Assembly (NCBI GenBank): GCA_030789695.1
Contig: CM061142.1
Location: forward strand, 359,699,486 to 359,763,485
DNA: 64,000 bases
From: Scilla litardierei
Taxonomy: Eukaryota > Streptophyta > Magnoliopsida > Asparagales > Asparagaceae
Direction: 5' to 3'
Shown here: in pieces, positions 1 to 10,985 of the stretch
Layout of the letters: each line of letters opens with the position of its first letter
How positions within the stretch are numbered: position 1 is the stretch's first letter
Program-made: the position numbers and the translations under genes
The notes under the pieces: generated by a model
The model's input: the letters and a program-made list of their open reading frames with translations, nothing else
The model's database searches: none
What the model was told of the DNA's origin: nothing

Positions 1-737
1 GGGTGTAGTTTGGGGTTTTTGTTGTGCACCCAAATATAAGCCATCCCTCTTCCCATGAATTACAAGGTTGCCATTCCTTTTAAATACAACAAAAAATACT
101 ACTCTATTTACAGGGTTTCCATTGGCCCAATTTTATCCATTTGTTTCCCTCTATTTACATGGTTGCCATTAGCAATTTTCCCACTTTGAACCTCTCTTAT
201 TTACATGTTTGCCATTAGGATTTATAGCCCTTTTACCCTCCGACGTTACCGACACACAAACCCACACTTTTCACACCTTTTCGGTTGCAAGTGCACCGCA
301 TCCCGTTCATGGTGGAGTTTTTCGCCATGCACTGTGTGCGCAGGTAATTTATAGTCTATTATACAAAAGAGGGTTGGCCAACTGAGCTTGTCCCAGTTGG
401 CAGGTTTGTCCCAGTCATAAGCTGACTGGCACAAACAACCAAAAAATGACCCCCACCAACTTATTAAACATGGTTTCCATTCCACCCAAGAACCCAAAAA
501 ACACCCCTCCCAATGTCACTTATTTACTTGTTTGCCCACTTTTGGACTTTGGGGTTTTGAGCTTTCTTTTGGGCTCTGGGGGTTTGGACTTTGGGTTTTG
601 TTTTGGGTTCATTTTAACTATGACGTTACCGACTCACACACCCACACTTCTCTATCCTTTACGGTTGCGCGTGTGCACCGCATCAGTTTCGTGCGGTTTT
701 TTTTGCACTGTGCACTTTGTGCACGGGTTATTTCTAG
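1..737. repeat. Flanking sequence with a diverged ~380-bp-spaced duplication
   Basis: No gene is recognised here; the short open frames show no domain. Two related blocks can be seen. One runs from about 241 to 355 (begins CGACGTTACCGACACACA) and the other from about 619 to 737 (begins TGACGTTACCGACTCACA). Both continue through CGGTTGC, GTGCACCGCATC and a TGCACTGTG-type stretch. They look like an old tandem duplication. The phrase 'atttacatggttgccatt' also recurs between 60 and 220. This is the sequence into which the CACTA element inserted. It could be host DNA or an older degraded repeat. Confidence 0.4.
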
Positions 738-765
738 TATCACTACTACATATTTCGGCTTGGAT

Positions 766-965
766 AATGCCACTTAGATAGCGCTTCTAACAAGCGCTAT
801 CTAAGTGAGCTCTTGAATAGCGCTTCTGCACTTATAGAAAATAAAAATAAATCAAAATTAAGGTAAAAATCACTTAGATAGCGCTTTTTATTAAAGCGCT
901 ATCCAAGTAGTACCTTAAATGGTGCTTTATTTTAGCGCTATGGTACTAATCGTTACATAAGCACT
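766..965. repeat. CACTA left subterminal repeat cluster
   Basis: Repeated short inverted units built on TAGCGCTTNNNAAGCGCTA with CACTTAGATAGCGC and GCGCTATCTAAGTG arms occur at about 770-803, 815-832, 872-906 and 920-940. The same units recur at the right end (33930-34220). Such clusters are where CACTA transposases bind in characterised elements; that role is inferred here. Confidence 0.7.
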
Positions 966-1068
966 TTTATTAAAAAAACGCAGTATTCGGCTGCGAATGA
1001 GATTCGTATGCAGCCCTCCGTTCTTCTGATGAGATCAGACGAACACTCCCCAACTCAAAACACGGGCG

Positions 1069-1438
1069 TCATCCTGTCCTTTCGATCAGATCGAACAGTT
1101 CCTTATCTCTCTCTCCCCAAACATCCAGGCCCGTGACCCCCCCTCTCTCGAGCTCCCTGGCGATTCCGTCGATCTCCTTCCCTCTCTCCTCTGGTTTCAT
1201 TATGCGACCGTCGTCAGCTACCTCCATAGAGTTCGTGTGTTTCTCCTTCGCCTCTGATTCCTCTCTCGTAGCACCGCCATCCCGACTGATTTGGGGCTTT
1301 AGGGTTTTGGATCGTGGGTTTCTCCTTCGCCTCTGATTCCTCTCTTGCTGCATCGCCATCCTGACTGATTTGGGGCTTTATGGTTTTGGATCTTGCTTTC
1401 CTCCAATTGAACGTGAAACCGTCTGATTTTCTGAGGTA
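1069..1438. repeat. CACTA interior with 79-bp tandem duplication
   Basis: Two adjacent copies of a 79-bp unit (1239-1317 and 1318-1396) share TTCGCCTCTGATTCCTCTCT and GACTGATTTGGGGCTTTA and differ at a few positions. The surrounding 1020-1240 stretch is CT-rich with GATC-type motifs and resembles a plant 5' leader. This may be a captured host-gene 5' end, as CACTA elements often carry, but I cannot name a source gene. The open frames on both strands show no domain. Confidence 0.5.
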
Positions 1439-1865
1439 ATCATCCATGTTTTCGCTATAGCTTCAATTTTGTTGAGTATTGGACTTCTCCCTACTTGGTG
1501 TTAATAATGAGCAAACATAAATACTTGTGACTAATCACCTATTTTGCAGTTAATCCATTGCCTAAGCTAATTATGAAGATCTACTAAGAAATGGATCACT
1601 CACAAACTTCATTGAAGGAAAATTACATGGATTGGATGATCGTAGATGATGATTGAAGCTCCGTGAAGACTTCAACCTCATACGATGAAAAGAAGAGATT
1701 ATTCGTCAATGTAATTTTTCTTTTATCTCTTCTAGTATGTAGCTTAGAAGTAGAACTTTGATGGAGCACTCACACACATCTACATTCAGTCATAGGACTT
1801 CATTGGATCTATTGTCCTTTGACTCCAATTCATTTCTCTATTGGTTGTGCAAGGATTGTATATAA

Positions 1866-2516
1866 CAGTCGACTGCTTAACAGTTTACAGTCGCCTGTCT
1901 CAAAAACAGTCGACTGCGTGTTGTTCTACAGTCGCCTGTTATGCACAGACTTTTACAATATAGTTTTGGGCCTTCTCTGTTTATTTCGCACAGGCCACTG
2001 ATGAATGATTCACAGGCGCCTGTCCTAGTGACAGTCGACTGTGCTTTGTAAATCAGTCGCCTATCTATCCTTTGCCCAAACACTGTTTGATCTGACTTTT
2101 ACGGCCAGTCGACTAATGCTGTATATACAGTCGCCTGTCTCTTGGATTAGTCGACTGTCTATGCTGCAACAGTCGCCTGTCTGTGAGTCATTTCTTTGAC
2201 TCAAATCTCTGGAAATTTCTCAGGCTTTTGACAGTCGTCTGTTTAAGGATTTACAGTCGCCTGTTCTGATTAACAGTCGACTGTGTTCCTTGCATCAGTC
2301 GTCTGTCCTGTTACTTGTGAGATTTCCAGTATTATTCAAACTTACCCATCTCTCGGTCAGTCGCCTGTAGAAGGATTTACAGTCGCCTGTTGGTTTAACA
2401 GTCGACTGTCTTTGCTTCATCAGTCGACTGTCCACGTGGTAAGTTACCGTTATGAATTCTCACCTACCCTTGCTGACTGTGCAACAATCGACTGTGGATT
2501 GTTCACCATTCGACTG
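1866..2516 (+). promoter_or_regulatory. Periodic CAGTCGNCTG motif array in U3 (six clusters)
   Basis: About 22 copies of a 10-bp near-palindrome start at 1866, 1888, 1907, 1929; 1992, 2014, 2033, 2054; 2106, 2128, 2148, 2170; 2232, 2254, 2274, 2296; 2358, 2380, 2399, 2421; 2485, 2507. Within a quartet the spacing is 22, 19-20, 21-22 bp. Quartets repeat every 126-127 bp, except one step of 114 bp. The second and fourth slots mostly read CAGTCGCCTG and the third CAGTCGACTG, while the sequence between motifs is poorly conserved. The array ends about 90 bp before the TATA-like box, so it sits where an enhancer would. The binding role is inferred. Confidence 0.8.
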
Positions 2517-2602
2517 TCGCGAGTTCAGGTTCAATCCGTTGAGATTTTTTCTCACGGATTTCAATTGGGTTTTTGCCTAAACTGTTTTGTGGATTTGAGA
2601 AA

Positions 2603-2613
2603 GCTATAAGTAG
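2603..2613 (+). promoter_or_regulatory. TATA-like box of the Copia 5' LTR
   Basis: GCTATAAGTAG lies downstream of the motif array and is conserved in the 3' LTR at about 29344-29354. It is the best core-promoter candidate in the LTR. The start site cannot be fixed from sequence. Confidence 0.5.
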
Positions 2614-3277
2614 AGCTTCTACTATTCCATTGAAAGGTTAACTCATTCATTGCAAAATCTCTCAAGATTTCATTTCCAAAGATCAAATCTCTCAAATCCA
2701 AAGCCCTAAGTATTTCCAAATCTTGTTCTCTTGCTCTCTAACCTAGAACCAAAGAGTGATCATCTAGGCAATTGGTGCAGTCAAGAGAAAGGGCTTCTCC
2801 TTTCTTCCAAGAGAGTTCTTCAACACACATCACACTCCTCCTTCAAGTTCTACTTCAAGGCATAGGTGATTGTATGTGTTGTTTTCTTTATTTTATAACT
2901 TTCGTTGTTTGAGTTTTGCTCTCGGTTGTGAGAGTGGTTTGCTTGCTTCCAAGTTGTGGGAGTCAAGGACATCGATTGTATTCGATTGCTACAAGTGGGT
3001 TTTAAAGGAAATCTCAAGTTAGGGTTCTAACTTGAGTATCCGGTGGTATCCGGGTGGAAGGGACGTAGGATTACCAAGAACAAGTCAGGAGTTGACTTGG
3101 GTAATCCGAACACTAGAAACATAATTGTGTTTGCAATTGTTTCTTATTTGGCTTTAATTTTATTTCCGCATTATTTGTTGGATTGCATTTTATTTGGCGT
3201 AAATTTCTTTTAAATTTGCATAAACACTATTCAACCCCCCTTCTAGTGTTTTCCTCATAGACAGGGTCCCCTACAAT

Positions 3278-3290
3278 TGGTATCAGAGCA
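3278..3290 (+). other. Primer binding site, initiator tRNA-Met type
   Basis: TTGGTATCAGAGC lies two bases after the LTR end (3275). TGGTATCAGAGC is complementary to the 3' end of plant initiator tRNA-Met, the usual primer for Copia elements. Confidence 0.88.
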
Positions 3291-3303
3291 CAAGGTTACA
3301 TCT

Positions 3304-4988
3304 ATGGCATCTAACAACAACAACGTTCCACCACCGCCTTCATACAACCATCACGATCGTGATGGAGCGTCCACACTTTTTGAAAGTCAATCTACGGTGC
3401 GCCCTCCGCGTTTCAATGGTACAAATTTTAGCTATTGTAAATGCAGGATGGAGACATTCCTTAGGAGTGCTTCTCTTTGGAGAACCCTCCACAAGGAATA
3501 CGTCGAGCCCACCGAAGTATATTTCGACAAATGGACATCTTTCGAGAAAACCGCCGAGGTCAATAACGCTAAGGCAATGAACGCTCTTCATTGTGCGTTG
3601 GACCCGAATGAGTTCAACAAGATATGCACATGTAAGAGTGCATATCAAATTTGGAACCATCTCATCATTACCCACGAGGGAACGAATAAGGTAAAACTTT
3701 TAAAGTTATATGTAGACGTGCAAAACTTCGATTTGTTTCATATGCAGGACAATGAAAGCATTGCATCGATGTATGGATGTTTTACCGACATCATCAATGA
3801 ATTGGAAGTCCTTGCCAAATATATTCCGAACCGGATAAGGTAAGGAAGATCATCATAGGAATGACCTCCAAATGGGAAAGAAGAGCGATCGCCATCAAAG
3901 AGGTCAATGACTTGAAGAACTACACCGTGGTGAATCTCATCGGGACTCTTATGTCTTACAAAGTAAGACGGGAGAATCGATTGAAGATTCGAGCCATGAT
4001 GAATCCTTCGTAGGCCAAGAAGAAAGCTTTGGCATTCAACGCCAATTCATCATCCTCTGAAAGTGATGAATCCGAGAACGAGATGGATTTGGGTGAAATG
4101 GCCCAAATGGCGAAGAAGTTCCAACGCTTCTTCCGCAAAGGTAAATTTCCCTCCAACAAACGGTTTGAGTCTACTAATGCTACTTCCTCTCTTTGCTATA
4201 AATGTTATAAGCCAGGGCACATCAAGAGGGATTGCCCAATGCTAAAGAACAAAGAGAAGTGGAAGGCACCGAAGTACCACAAGTCTGATAAGAACAAGAG
4301 AGACAAGAAGAAAGGACTCGTAGGTACATTCGACGACTCAAGTGATGAATCATCAAGTGATTCTGATGATGAAAAGGGTGAGAGCACCCACATGTGTTTC
4401 ATGGCACTAGAAGACCCACTCTCCGATGAAAGTGATTCCGACACGGACGACACCGAGGTAACAATGGATGAACTTCGTATTGCTAATGAAGAACTATTTG
4501 CTAAATACCAATCTTTAATGCTTAGATGCACTAGCTTAAAGAAATCAAATATTAGCAAGTCATCCATTCCATGCATTATCAACAATGACACCATTGTTGA
4601 TACTTTAACTCTTGAGAAAACAAGCTTAGCTTCTCAAAATGTAACATTGAGAGATGAGGTGAATTCACTCGAATATTAACTAGATCAAACACATCCTAAG
4701 GATAATAATGATCTAGTTACACGACACACACAATTGGGTTTATAGAATGATTCTCTTAAAAACCAAGTGCACGAGCTCAAAGCACGGGTGTCCACCTTGG
4801 ATACCAACATTTCTTCTTTAAAGGAGAAATATGAGCTCATGTCCTCCCGTATTGTAAGATTCAATAAGGGAAAAGGACAATTGGATGATTTGCTTGCAAA
4901 CCAATTTCCGGCCACACATCGTGTTGGCCTTGGATTTGTAAAAGGAATGCATCCAATGCTCGCACCGCCTATAGTGGTGTCACTATAG
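3304..4988 (+). pseudogene. gag: Copia gag (capsid and nucleocapsid), broken
   Basis: The start is ATG 3304, 14 bases after the primer site (MASNNNNVPPPPSYN). The first ~180 residues hold a UBN2/Copia-type gag region with PPRFNGTNFSYCKCRMETFL. The frame shifts by one base near 3838, where the reading continues as VRKIIIGMTSKWERR. In-frame stops follow at 4011, 4677 and 4743. A CCHC zinc knuckle (CYKCYKPGHIKRDC, C-x2-C-x4-H-x4-C) lies at about 4193-4234, followed by an acidic Ser/Asp stretch and a coiled-coil-like tail (4767-4900). Long gags with such tails are usual in SIRE-type elements. The damage means no functional capsid protein from this copy. Confidence 0.85.
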
Positions 4989-5515
4989 ATTTTGTGAGGC
5001 CTTCCTCCGGTGCATCTACAAGTGGTGTCAAAGACACTATAGGTAGCAATCCTACCAAGAATGTCACCACTTCACCTTCTCTTCCTTTTGGCAAGAAACC
5101 CACTTAGGGTGGAAACCAAAAGCAAGGCCATGCTTATATGTACACTAACACTCATCCACATAGGAAACATCCTACTTCACAAGTGGTTAATCACGACACA
5201 TTTTATGCTCCAGACCCACGGACACGTACACAACCACACATGAGAAATACTCATGTACGTGCTCCTATACACCCGTATGCTCATACGCATCATTTTTTCA
5301 TGTATGCTCATCCTCCACATGTCATGCATGATCCATACGCTTCATATAATATGCATGTTCCCGAGCATACATATCATCCTAGAATGTACAATGCATATCC
5401 TCCACCACATCTCTATGCTAGAAATCATGTTCCTAAGAAGCATGCACCACATAGAAATCCAACACATATGCATGCAACTAGGAATATGACTCCCAAGACT
5501 TACACTATTTGAGGT
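4970..5515 (+). pseudogene. Copia gag-pol linker, His/Tyr/Pro-rich
   Basis: A second frame (relative to the gag tail) opens near 4970, is interrupted by a stop at about 5105, and continues from 5138 to 5512 as a segment rich in His, Pro, Tyr and Met. It lies in the frame that reaches the protease, so it is the remnant of the region joining gag to pol. It shows no catalytic motif. Its composition is unusual but resembles linkers in SIRE-lineage polyproteins; I infer no separate function. Confidence 0.55.
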
Positions 5516-5659
5516 CCTAAGAACACTAGTCTAAATGATAGGATTTCTTATGTTGATTCCTATTTTCATGATGTGATTAGAAATAGTAATTATGTTGGAA
5601 AGCGGAAGTCCACTTGGACTTGGCTTCCAAAGGGCTAATCCCCTTGGACCCAACAAACA

Positions 5660-6303
5660 TTGGGTACCATAAGCTTATGGCATATTATATATGTACCCAA
5701 GAGAAAGAAGAAGAGCAATAAATGTCTTATTAGCTCTAAAGGAAAAAGATGGATTCTTGATAGCGGTTGCTTCAAACACATGACGGGAGATCCCTCGTTG
5801 CTCTCCGAAGTGATTAACATCAAGGATGGTGCAACAGTCACTTTTGGAGGTAATCAAAAGGGAACCATCATTGGAGTAGGTATCGTTGGTAATCCTTCAA
5901 AACCCTTAATAACTAATGTTTTTCTAATTAGTGGTTTGTTTCACAATCTCATTTCCATTAGTCAACTTTGTGACAAAGGTTACAATGTTAACTTTGAAGA
6001 AGGATTGTGTACTATTGTTGATTGTGATTCAAATATTTTATTTTACGGTATTAGGCATAAAAATATATATTATTTGAGCTTGCCTAAAACCGTAGAACAT
6101 TGCTTAGTTGCTAACACAAGTGAACAACTATTATGGCATCGTCGTTTTGGTCATGTTCACTTCAAGCACTTATATAAGTTAGCTAAGCATGATCTAGTCA
6201 AAGGGTTTCCTAAGATTGCTTTTAATAAGAAAAACTTTTGTGATTCATGTCAAAGAGGTAAACTAAGTAAATCTTCATTTAAGCTTAAAGAAGTGATTAC
6301 TTC
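5660..6303 (+). pseudogene. pol: Copia protease and GAG pre-integrase, cut by Gypsy insertion
   Basis: The aspartic protease motif WILDSGCFKHMTGD lies at about 5750-5793, with the DSG catalytic triad seen. The pre-integrase zinc-binding domain follows, with LLWHRRFGHVHFKHLYKLA and a CDSCQRGK pair (about 6130-6265). The reading frame is open but is severed at 6303 by the left LTR of the nested Gypsy. It resumes at 22394 in a segment that fits directly onto it. The open frame runs on to 6406 only through LTR sequence. Confidence 0.88.
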
Positions 6304-7342
6304 TGTTACGAGGTGGAACTCGCGTACAATGAATTTGTATTACGGGGAACCAAGGGCACGATGGTTATATGGGGAAGAAGGTTTAGGTAGGCTGTTTTAC
6401 AAGTGATTAGTGGGGTGAAGAAGTTGGATCCGTTGCCGGTGGTGCTCACGGGGTCGAATCTCGCTGGATGCAGCTGAGGAAGGTTGGACGGCAGGGGGCT
6501 GAAGCCGACTTTGGTCAAGGGGCGAGCTCTCCTGCAGCACAAACAACTCGTCAGAAGGGCAGGGTTGGGGTTCAACCCTTAGCCCCTCAGATGCCTAAGT
6601 CAGTAATAGGGCTTAAAATGGGGGCTAGACACGCCGGCCGGACTAACAGTGTGTCGACCGCACGTGGCGAGCTATGGGTGGGAGAACAAAGATATGGACG
6701 ACCTTTGTTCTCGTGTGTGAGTTATAGATTAAGAGAGAATTTTCCAACCCCCCTTCCGTAAGAGGAGAGGGGGTATTTATACCTGACGGGTGATGACTAG
6801 GCATGCTGAGCTGGCTCGGTTGTCAGCGGAAGCTTCGGGCAAGGACGCCAGGAACAGGAGTTCCTGACCTGCTTTTGTCAGGCGGCGCGACGGCCAAGGG
6901 GTGCTTTTGTCGGGATGTCAGGGCCGAAAGCGCTAACCGTCAGTCGGTCGGGTGACGTATGTGTCAGTCGTGTCCTTATCCTAGGTTGTTTGTCGTTGGC
7001 GACGAACTAAAGGTCGGGCCGTATCACTCTAGGCGTCGCGGTTCATGGGAATCGGGCGGGTCGTACCGATCGGTCATGAGCTATGGTCCGCCTGTACGGA
7101 AGGATACGTCTGTGCCTGTCAGTAGGCCCGGCTTAGCTACCCAAGCGTCCCCAAGCGCGCTACCCCCGGCGGGTCGAGCGGCTGTGGTTGTTCGCCTCGA
7201 CCGGGTCGGGGAACGCTACAAGGCGCGCCCGTCTCCATATTGCCCCGGATTTTCGGGGGTGGCGACCCTTTCATGAAGCGGAGAGTCCATGGATCATGTG
7301 GGCGGATTCGGGTGGGACCCCTACGATCTTTAGGTCGTAACA
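6304..7342 (-). repeat. Gypsy-1 LTR (3' LTR in element sense)
   Basis: This 1039-bp copy is nearly identical to 21357-22393; 12 of the 13 substitutions I count are transitions. The minus strand carries GTATAAATACC (about 6771-6781), a good TATA box for the LTR promoter. GC content is high compared with the Copia sequence it interrupts. Confidence 0.93.
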
Positions 7343-7354
7343 ATTGCCCCCGGC
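7343..7354 (-). other. Gypsy-1 polypurine tract
   Basis: Read on the minus strand, GGCCGGGGGCAAT directly abuts the LTR start. This is the expected site and composition of a plus-strand primer, and it confirms minus-strand orientation. Confidence 0.65.
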
Positions 7355-7842
7355 CTTCGAGTCTGAGGCGGCAGCCTGGCTCGGCTTGGAGGGCGAACCA
7401 CCTTCGATATTCCGGACCATCAATATGGGCCTTGGACCCACCGGGTAGTGACGGCGGCGGCTTCGGAACTCCCGTCTTAGTGGTCATTATTATGATTTGA
7501 AAATGGGGCAGAGGAAAACGAAGCGTCTCTGCGATTGGGTTTGCGACACGTGGATGAGGTGACCCTCACGCCAGTCGAAGCGTCGAGGACGTCTCGATGG
7601 GCGCCGCATGGCAAAAGTTTGACGGCCGAGATGGCCCGGGGGCCACCTTTACCTCTAAAAGGGTCTGGGAGGCGGTCGGCGGGAGTTTTTGTCTTTCTCT
7701 GATTCTCCTCTGGCGTTCGATACTTCTGTTTGGAGCTTGCTGGCTAATTTGTCACTTCCGTCGCCGGTCATCTTCTTCCAATCGCCTTCCGGGTTCAAGG
7801 GATCAACAGGTAATAACAGTTAATTTCCTTCCTTTTCGATCA

Positions 7843-9845
7843 ATGGCTTCTCGTTTCGAGGTTGGAGGAAGTAGCCGGGTGGGGGAGGAGTTGGTGGGCA
7901 AGGGGGCGTCGCAGCCGGGGGTGCGGCGGCCCAGGGAAAGACGGTCATGGCGATCCGTTGTACCGAGAGACATTGAGTCCCCCCGATGTAGGTTGGATAG
8001 GATCAACATCAGGGAGATTCGCGTGCGGTTTGTGAGACAACCCTATGAGGTGCGGGTTCCTGGGTTGGAGGAAGCGGTGAGTTCACCGGGGGATAATGAG
8101 GTCGGGGTCTATGTTCGGTCCTTCGAGTTGGGGCTCCGCTTTCCGATCCATCCGTGCTTGTTTCATTTGTTGAATTTCCTGGAGCTGCCGATATTTGCCT
8201 TAGCGCCCCATTCTTGGGGCTTGTTAGTGGGGTTTGTTGTCTTGTGCCTTGCTTGCTCCTTGAGTCCCTCCTTGGCGCTGTTCCAGCATTTCTTCGTGAT
8301 TCGGAAGTGGGGGATGTATCATCGCGTTTGCGCCAGGAGAGGGCGAGAACTCATCCTCGAGGTGCCTGATGATGTCGGCGATTGGATGAGGGAGTTCATC
8401 TTCGTGACGGTGCCAAGCGACGTGGCGCTGATGTCGAATTGGGGGGCGCGGAATCCCTTTGTAAATGAAGGGGTGGAGCTGACCGGGGAGGATATTGCCA
8501 AAGCTCAGATTTTGATGGAACTGCCCGAGGCGTGCCGTCATTGGGCGAGTCTAACGCTGAGCAGTCGGCTCGCCCAGGACTTTTGGACCCTAGGTATCTT
8601 TGATGTTTTGTAAACTCTGGGCTAGGCTCGCCTTGATTGTCTCTCTTTTCCTTTTGTAGGCGAAGACGCGATGAGGGAGCCGGAGGAGGTGTCAGGTTCG
8701 GCCGGGGCCCCGATCACGGAGGATACTGATCCCCGTGGGAAAGGCCAGGGGGTGGCGAGCGAGGCAGGATCCCGGGAACGTGGGGGCGGGGCCCCCCGTG
8801 GGGAGAGGTCGCACCCGGGACGGGGGGCAGTCGGGCAAGGTATCTCCGCCGGTGGGCCCGTCGAGGATCTTCATGAGGACGCGCCCGTGCGGGGGGCCAG
8901 ACCCTCCCTCCCTCCGCGGGTACCAGCGGCGGTCGCGCCTCGCCGAGCGCCTGTGGTTCAAAGGTGGCCATACGAGATCCCTTCGTGGGAAATGGGGGTG
9001 TCGTCGAGTCCAGCTTGCGAGGGCGCCCTTATTCGTTTTAAGAGGACCCGAGAAGAGGTCGAGGCATACCCAGATGACCGTCTCCACAAGTTTCCTTTTC
9101 GAGTCAGCGGCGACGAGTCGGTATTCGAGGACGCGGGAGTGGCGGCGCGCCTCACCGAGTACTGCGTGTTACCGCACGATCGTGAGTCTTTGACTCGTGT
9201 GGGGGCGGAACGGTTGGGCGGCTCGGCTATATGGCACGTCGTGCAGGTAAGCCAGCTTTTTTTTCCTCGCCCACAGGCTTTATTTGTTCGTGTCTCGCTG
9301 ATTCGAGGTTTATGTAGATGATCGCGAACGTGTTAGCCCTGCGGGGCCGTACCTCCGCGGCCGTCACCAGGGCGTCACTGGACGTGGCGAAGGCGAACCT
9401 TGGCGAGGTCAAGGCGAAGCTGAGGGACACAGAGGCGGAGCTGGAGAGGGTTAGGGCAGCTTACGGGGTGGAGAAGGGGCGGGCTGCGTATTTCGATTCG
9501 TCCAAAGCAATGGTCGAGAAGCAGCTCCAAGAAGTAACGCGAGAGAGGGATAATATCCGGGCGAAGCATACCTCAGAAGTTGTTAGCAAGGAAGCAGTGA
9601 TTGGGGTACAGAGGCGGCAAATAGAGGACCTTAAGGTCGCCCTGGAGACCGAGAAGAGGGAGAAGGGTCTAGCGGTGCGGCGATTGGAGGAAAAACGGGA
9701 CGCTGAGGGCAAACTGATCGAAGCCGCTATCCGCCGCTATCATGACAAGCATGTTGTGCCGATGCTGCAAGAAGCTAAGGAGGCGGCGATTCGGCAAGTG
9801 GTTAAGGATGTAAGAGATCGGTCGGTTGAGAGGCAGTGCCGCTAG
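7843..9845 (+). CDS. Antisense gene A: gypsy-type 'Transposase_28'-like domain plus coiled coil, three exons
   Basis: Proposed exons are 7843-8593, 8660-9246 and 9318-9845, giving about 621 residues. The introns are 66 and 71 bp with GT...AG ends, and the frame is kept across both junctions. Exon 1 (start MASRFEVGGSSRVGEE) contains a region around FELGLRFPIHPCLFHLLNFL followed by hydrophobic segments. It resembles the PF04195 family ('putative gypsy type transposon'), whose biochemical role is not known. Exon 2 is a charged Gly/Pro-rich linker ending in a conserved block VFEDAGVAARLTE. Exon 3 is a long Arg/Glu/Lys-rich coiled coil. The gene is antisense to gag of its own element; antisense extra ORFs are known in the Tat lineage. 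An upstream in-frame ATG exists at 7597. Gene B at 10986 is a duplicate. Confidence 0.75.
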
Positions 9846-10719
9846 AAACGTGGGTTTGGGGAGGGCCGTACCTTCTTGTGAGAGGGTTATAAACAATGTG
9901 TTGTTGTGGTGTGTGGAAAGTCCAATGTACGGGTTAGCTATTTGAGTAAATACATTGAGATTGTTTTGTGCCGAACTGTATTCTTACTTGGTTTGTTCGT
10001 AGAACGTTAGCTTTGTGAGCGACGTAATTGCCCCCAACTTCGCTCTGCCGAGGTATCCGGGAGAGGGGAGTTGAGATGAGTCACGTTCTCCGGCGGTTTG
10101 CTCGGAAGCCCGGCACGGGAAGCCCGGCACGGGAAGCCCGGCACGGGTCCCGGCGGTGCAGTGGTGGGGCGTAGTTGCTTGGTTCGTACGAAAGTTTGCC
10201 AAGTGTTGGAATTGAGATCCAACTGAGTTGGGCGGGGGATTCCTGTTCCGGCCGAGCCGAAGGAGATCGGACAATTCATTGGTACGAGGGAAGCTCTTCC
10301 TTTGGCCGCACTGACGGAGGTCGGACTCAATCTTGAATCGAGCGCTGACTTCTTGTTTTGGCCGCCCTGACGGAGGTCGGACTCAATCTTGGATCGAGCT
10401 CTGCCTTCTTGTTTTGGCCGCCCTGACGGAGGCCGGACTAAACCTTGGGACGCGCGGCGCACGGGTAATTTCGAATGGGGGTAATCATTTCGCAGGGATT
10501 TGGGTGGGAATTGATGGCGGTCGTATGACTAGACGTCATCCTGGCGAATCGACGGCGGGCGGGAACCGAGGCGGCCCGACCACTGTAGTTATGACGCGTG
10601 GCGGAATTGACGGGTTTGACAGTACGCGAAGCATCAGAACACGTGGGTCGGTGATGGACATGGCCCGGATTGGTGACGCGTGTCTTGGGGTCGACGGTCA
10701 TGATGGTATGCGCAGTCGC
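9846..10719 (+). repeat. Spacer between antisense genes with two small tandem repeats
   Basis: A short triplication of AAGCCCGGCACGGG lies at about 10108-10150. A ~56-bp unit occurs about three times at 10297-10445 (shared core GGCCGCCCTGACGGAGG, GGACTCAATCTTG). Otherwise I see no coding domain. The spacer contains the presumed 3' end of gene A and promoter of gene B. Confidence 0.6.
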
Positions 10720-10726
10720 TATAAAG
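10720..10726 (+). promoter_or_regulatory. TATA-like box upstream of antisense gene B
   Basis: GCTATAAAGAG lies about 265 bp before the first codon that aligns with gene A. It is a plausible core promoter for plus-strand transcription inside the element. Splice-like GTAAG (about 10884) and TTAG (about 10937) suggest a 5' leader intron, but this is weak. Confidence 0.35.
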
Positions 10727-10985
10727 AGATATCATCGAGGGGAGGGAAGCAAAGCTGATTGTCGGGCAAAATTTTTTGACAAGCAGCTAGGGCTCGTAGG
10801 AGATTTCAGTATCCTTGCCAGAGTTGTCCTCGTGGGAGCGGTCAGCGGAGTAGCGCAAGCGTCCGAGTCGTCGGCACCCGTTAGGTAAGACGCCCGTTTT
10901 ATAAATGTCCTCCTCGATGTCTCTGTTTCATGGTTAGGGTTCGGGGGTAGTTGGGGAAGGAAGCTCCGTCGCGGAGACAGGGAGG

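Larger units (their letters stand above)
1470..3275 (+). repeat. Copia 5' LTR
   Basis: This 1806-bp repeat starts TGTTGAGTATTGG and ends GGTCCCCTACA. It matches 28213-30030 with scattered substitutions (for example CTTGGTGTTAATAATG here and CTTGGCGTTAATGATG in the right copy), so the insertion is not very recent. U3 contains the periodic CAGTCGNCTG array (1866-2516) and a TATA-like GCTATAAGTAG at 2603-2613. Transcription probably starts about 30 bp beyond that. Confidence 0.92.

Noticed and set aside
1069..1438. Small host gene on either strand
   Set aside because: The frames overlap a 79-bp tandem duplication, have no domain, and lie inside a transposon. Leader-like sequence is the safer reading.
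1866..2516. CRISPR-like array of short repeats at regular spacing
   Set aside because: The repeats are only 10 bp, spacers are ~10 bp, the array lies in both LTRs of a plant retrotransposon, and there are no cas genes. Plant nuclear genomes have no CRISPR systems.
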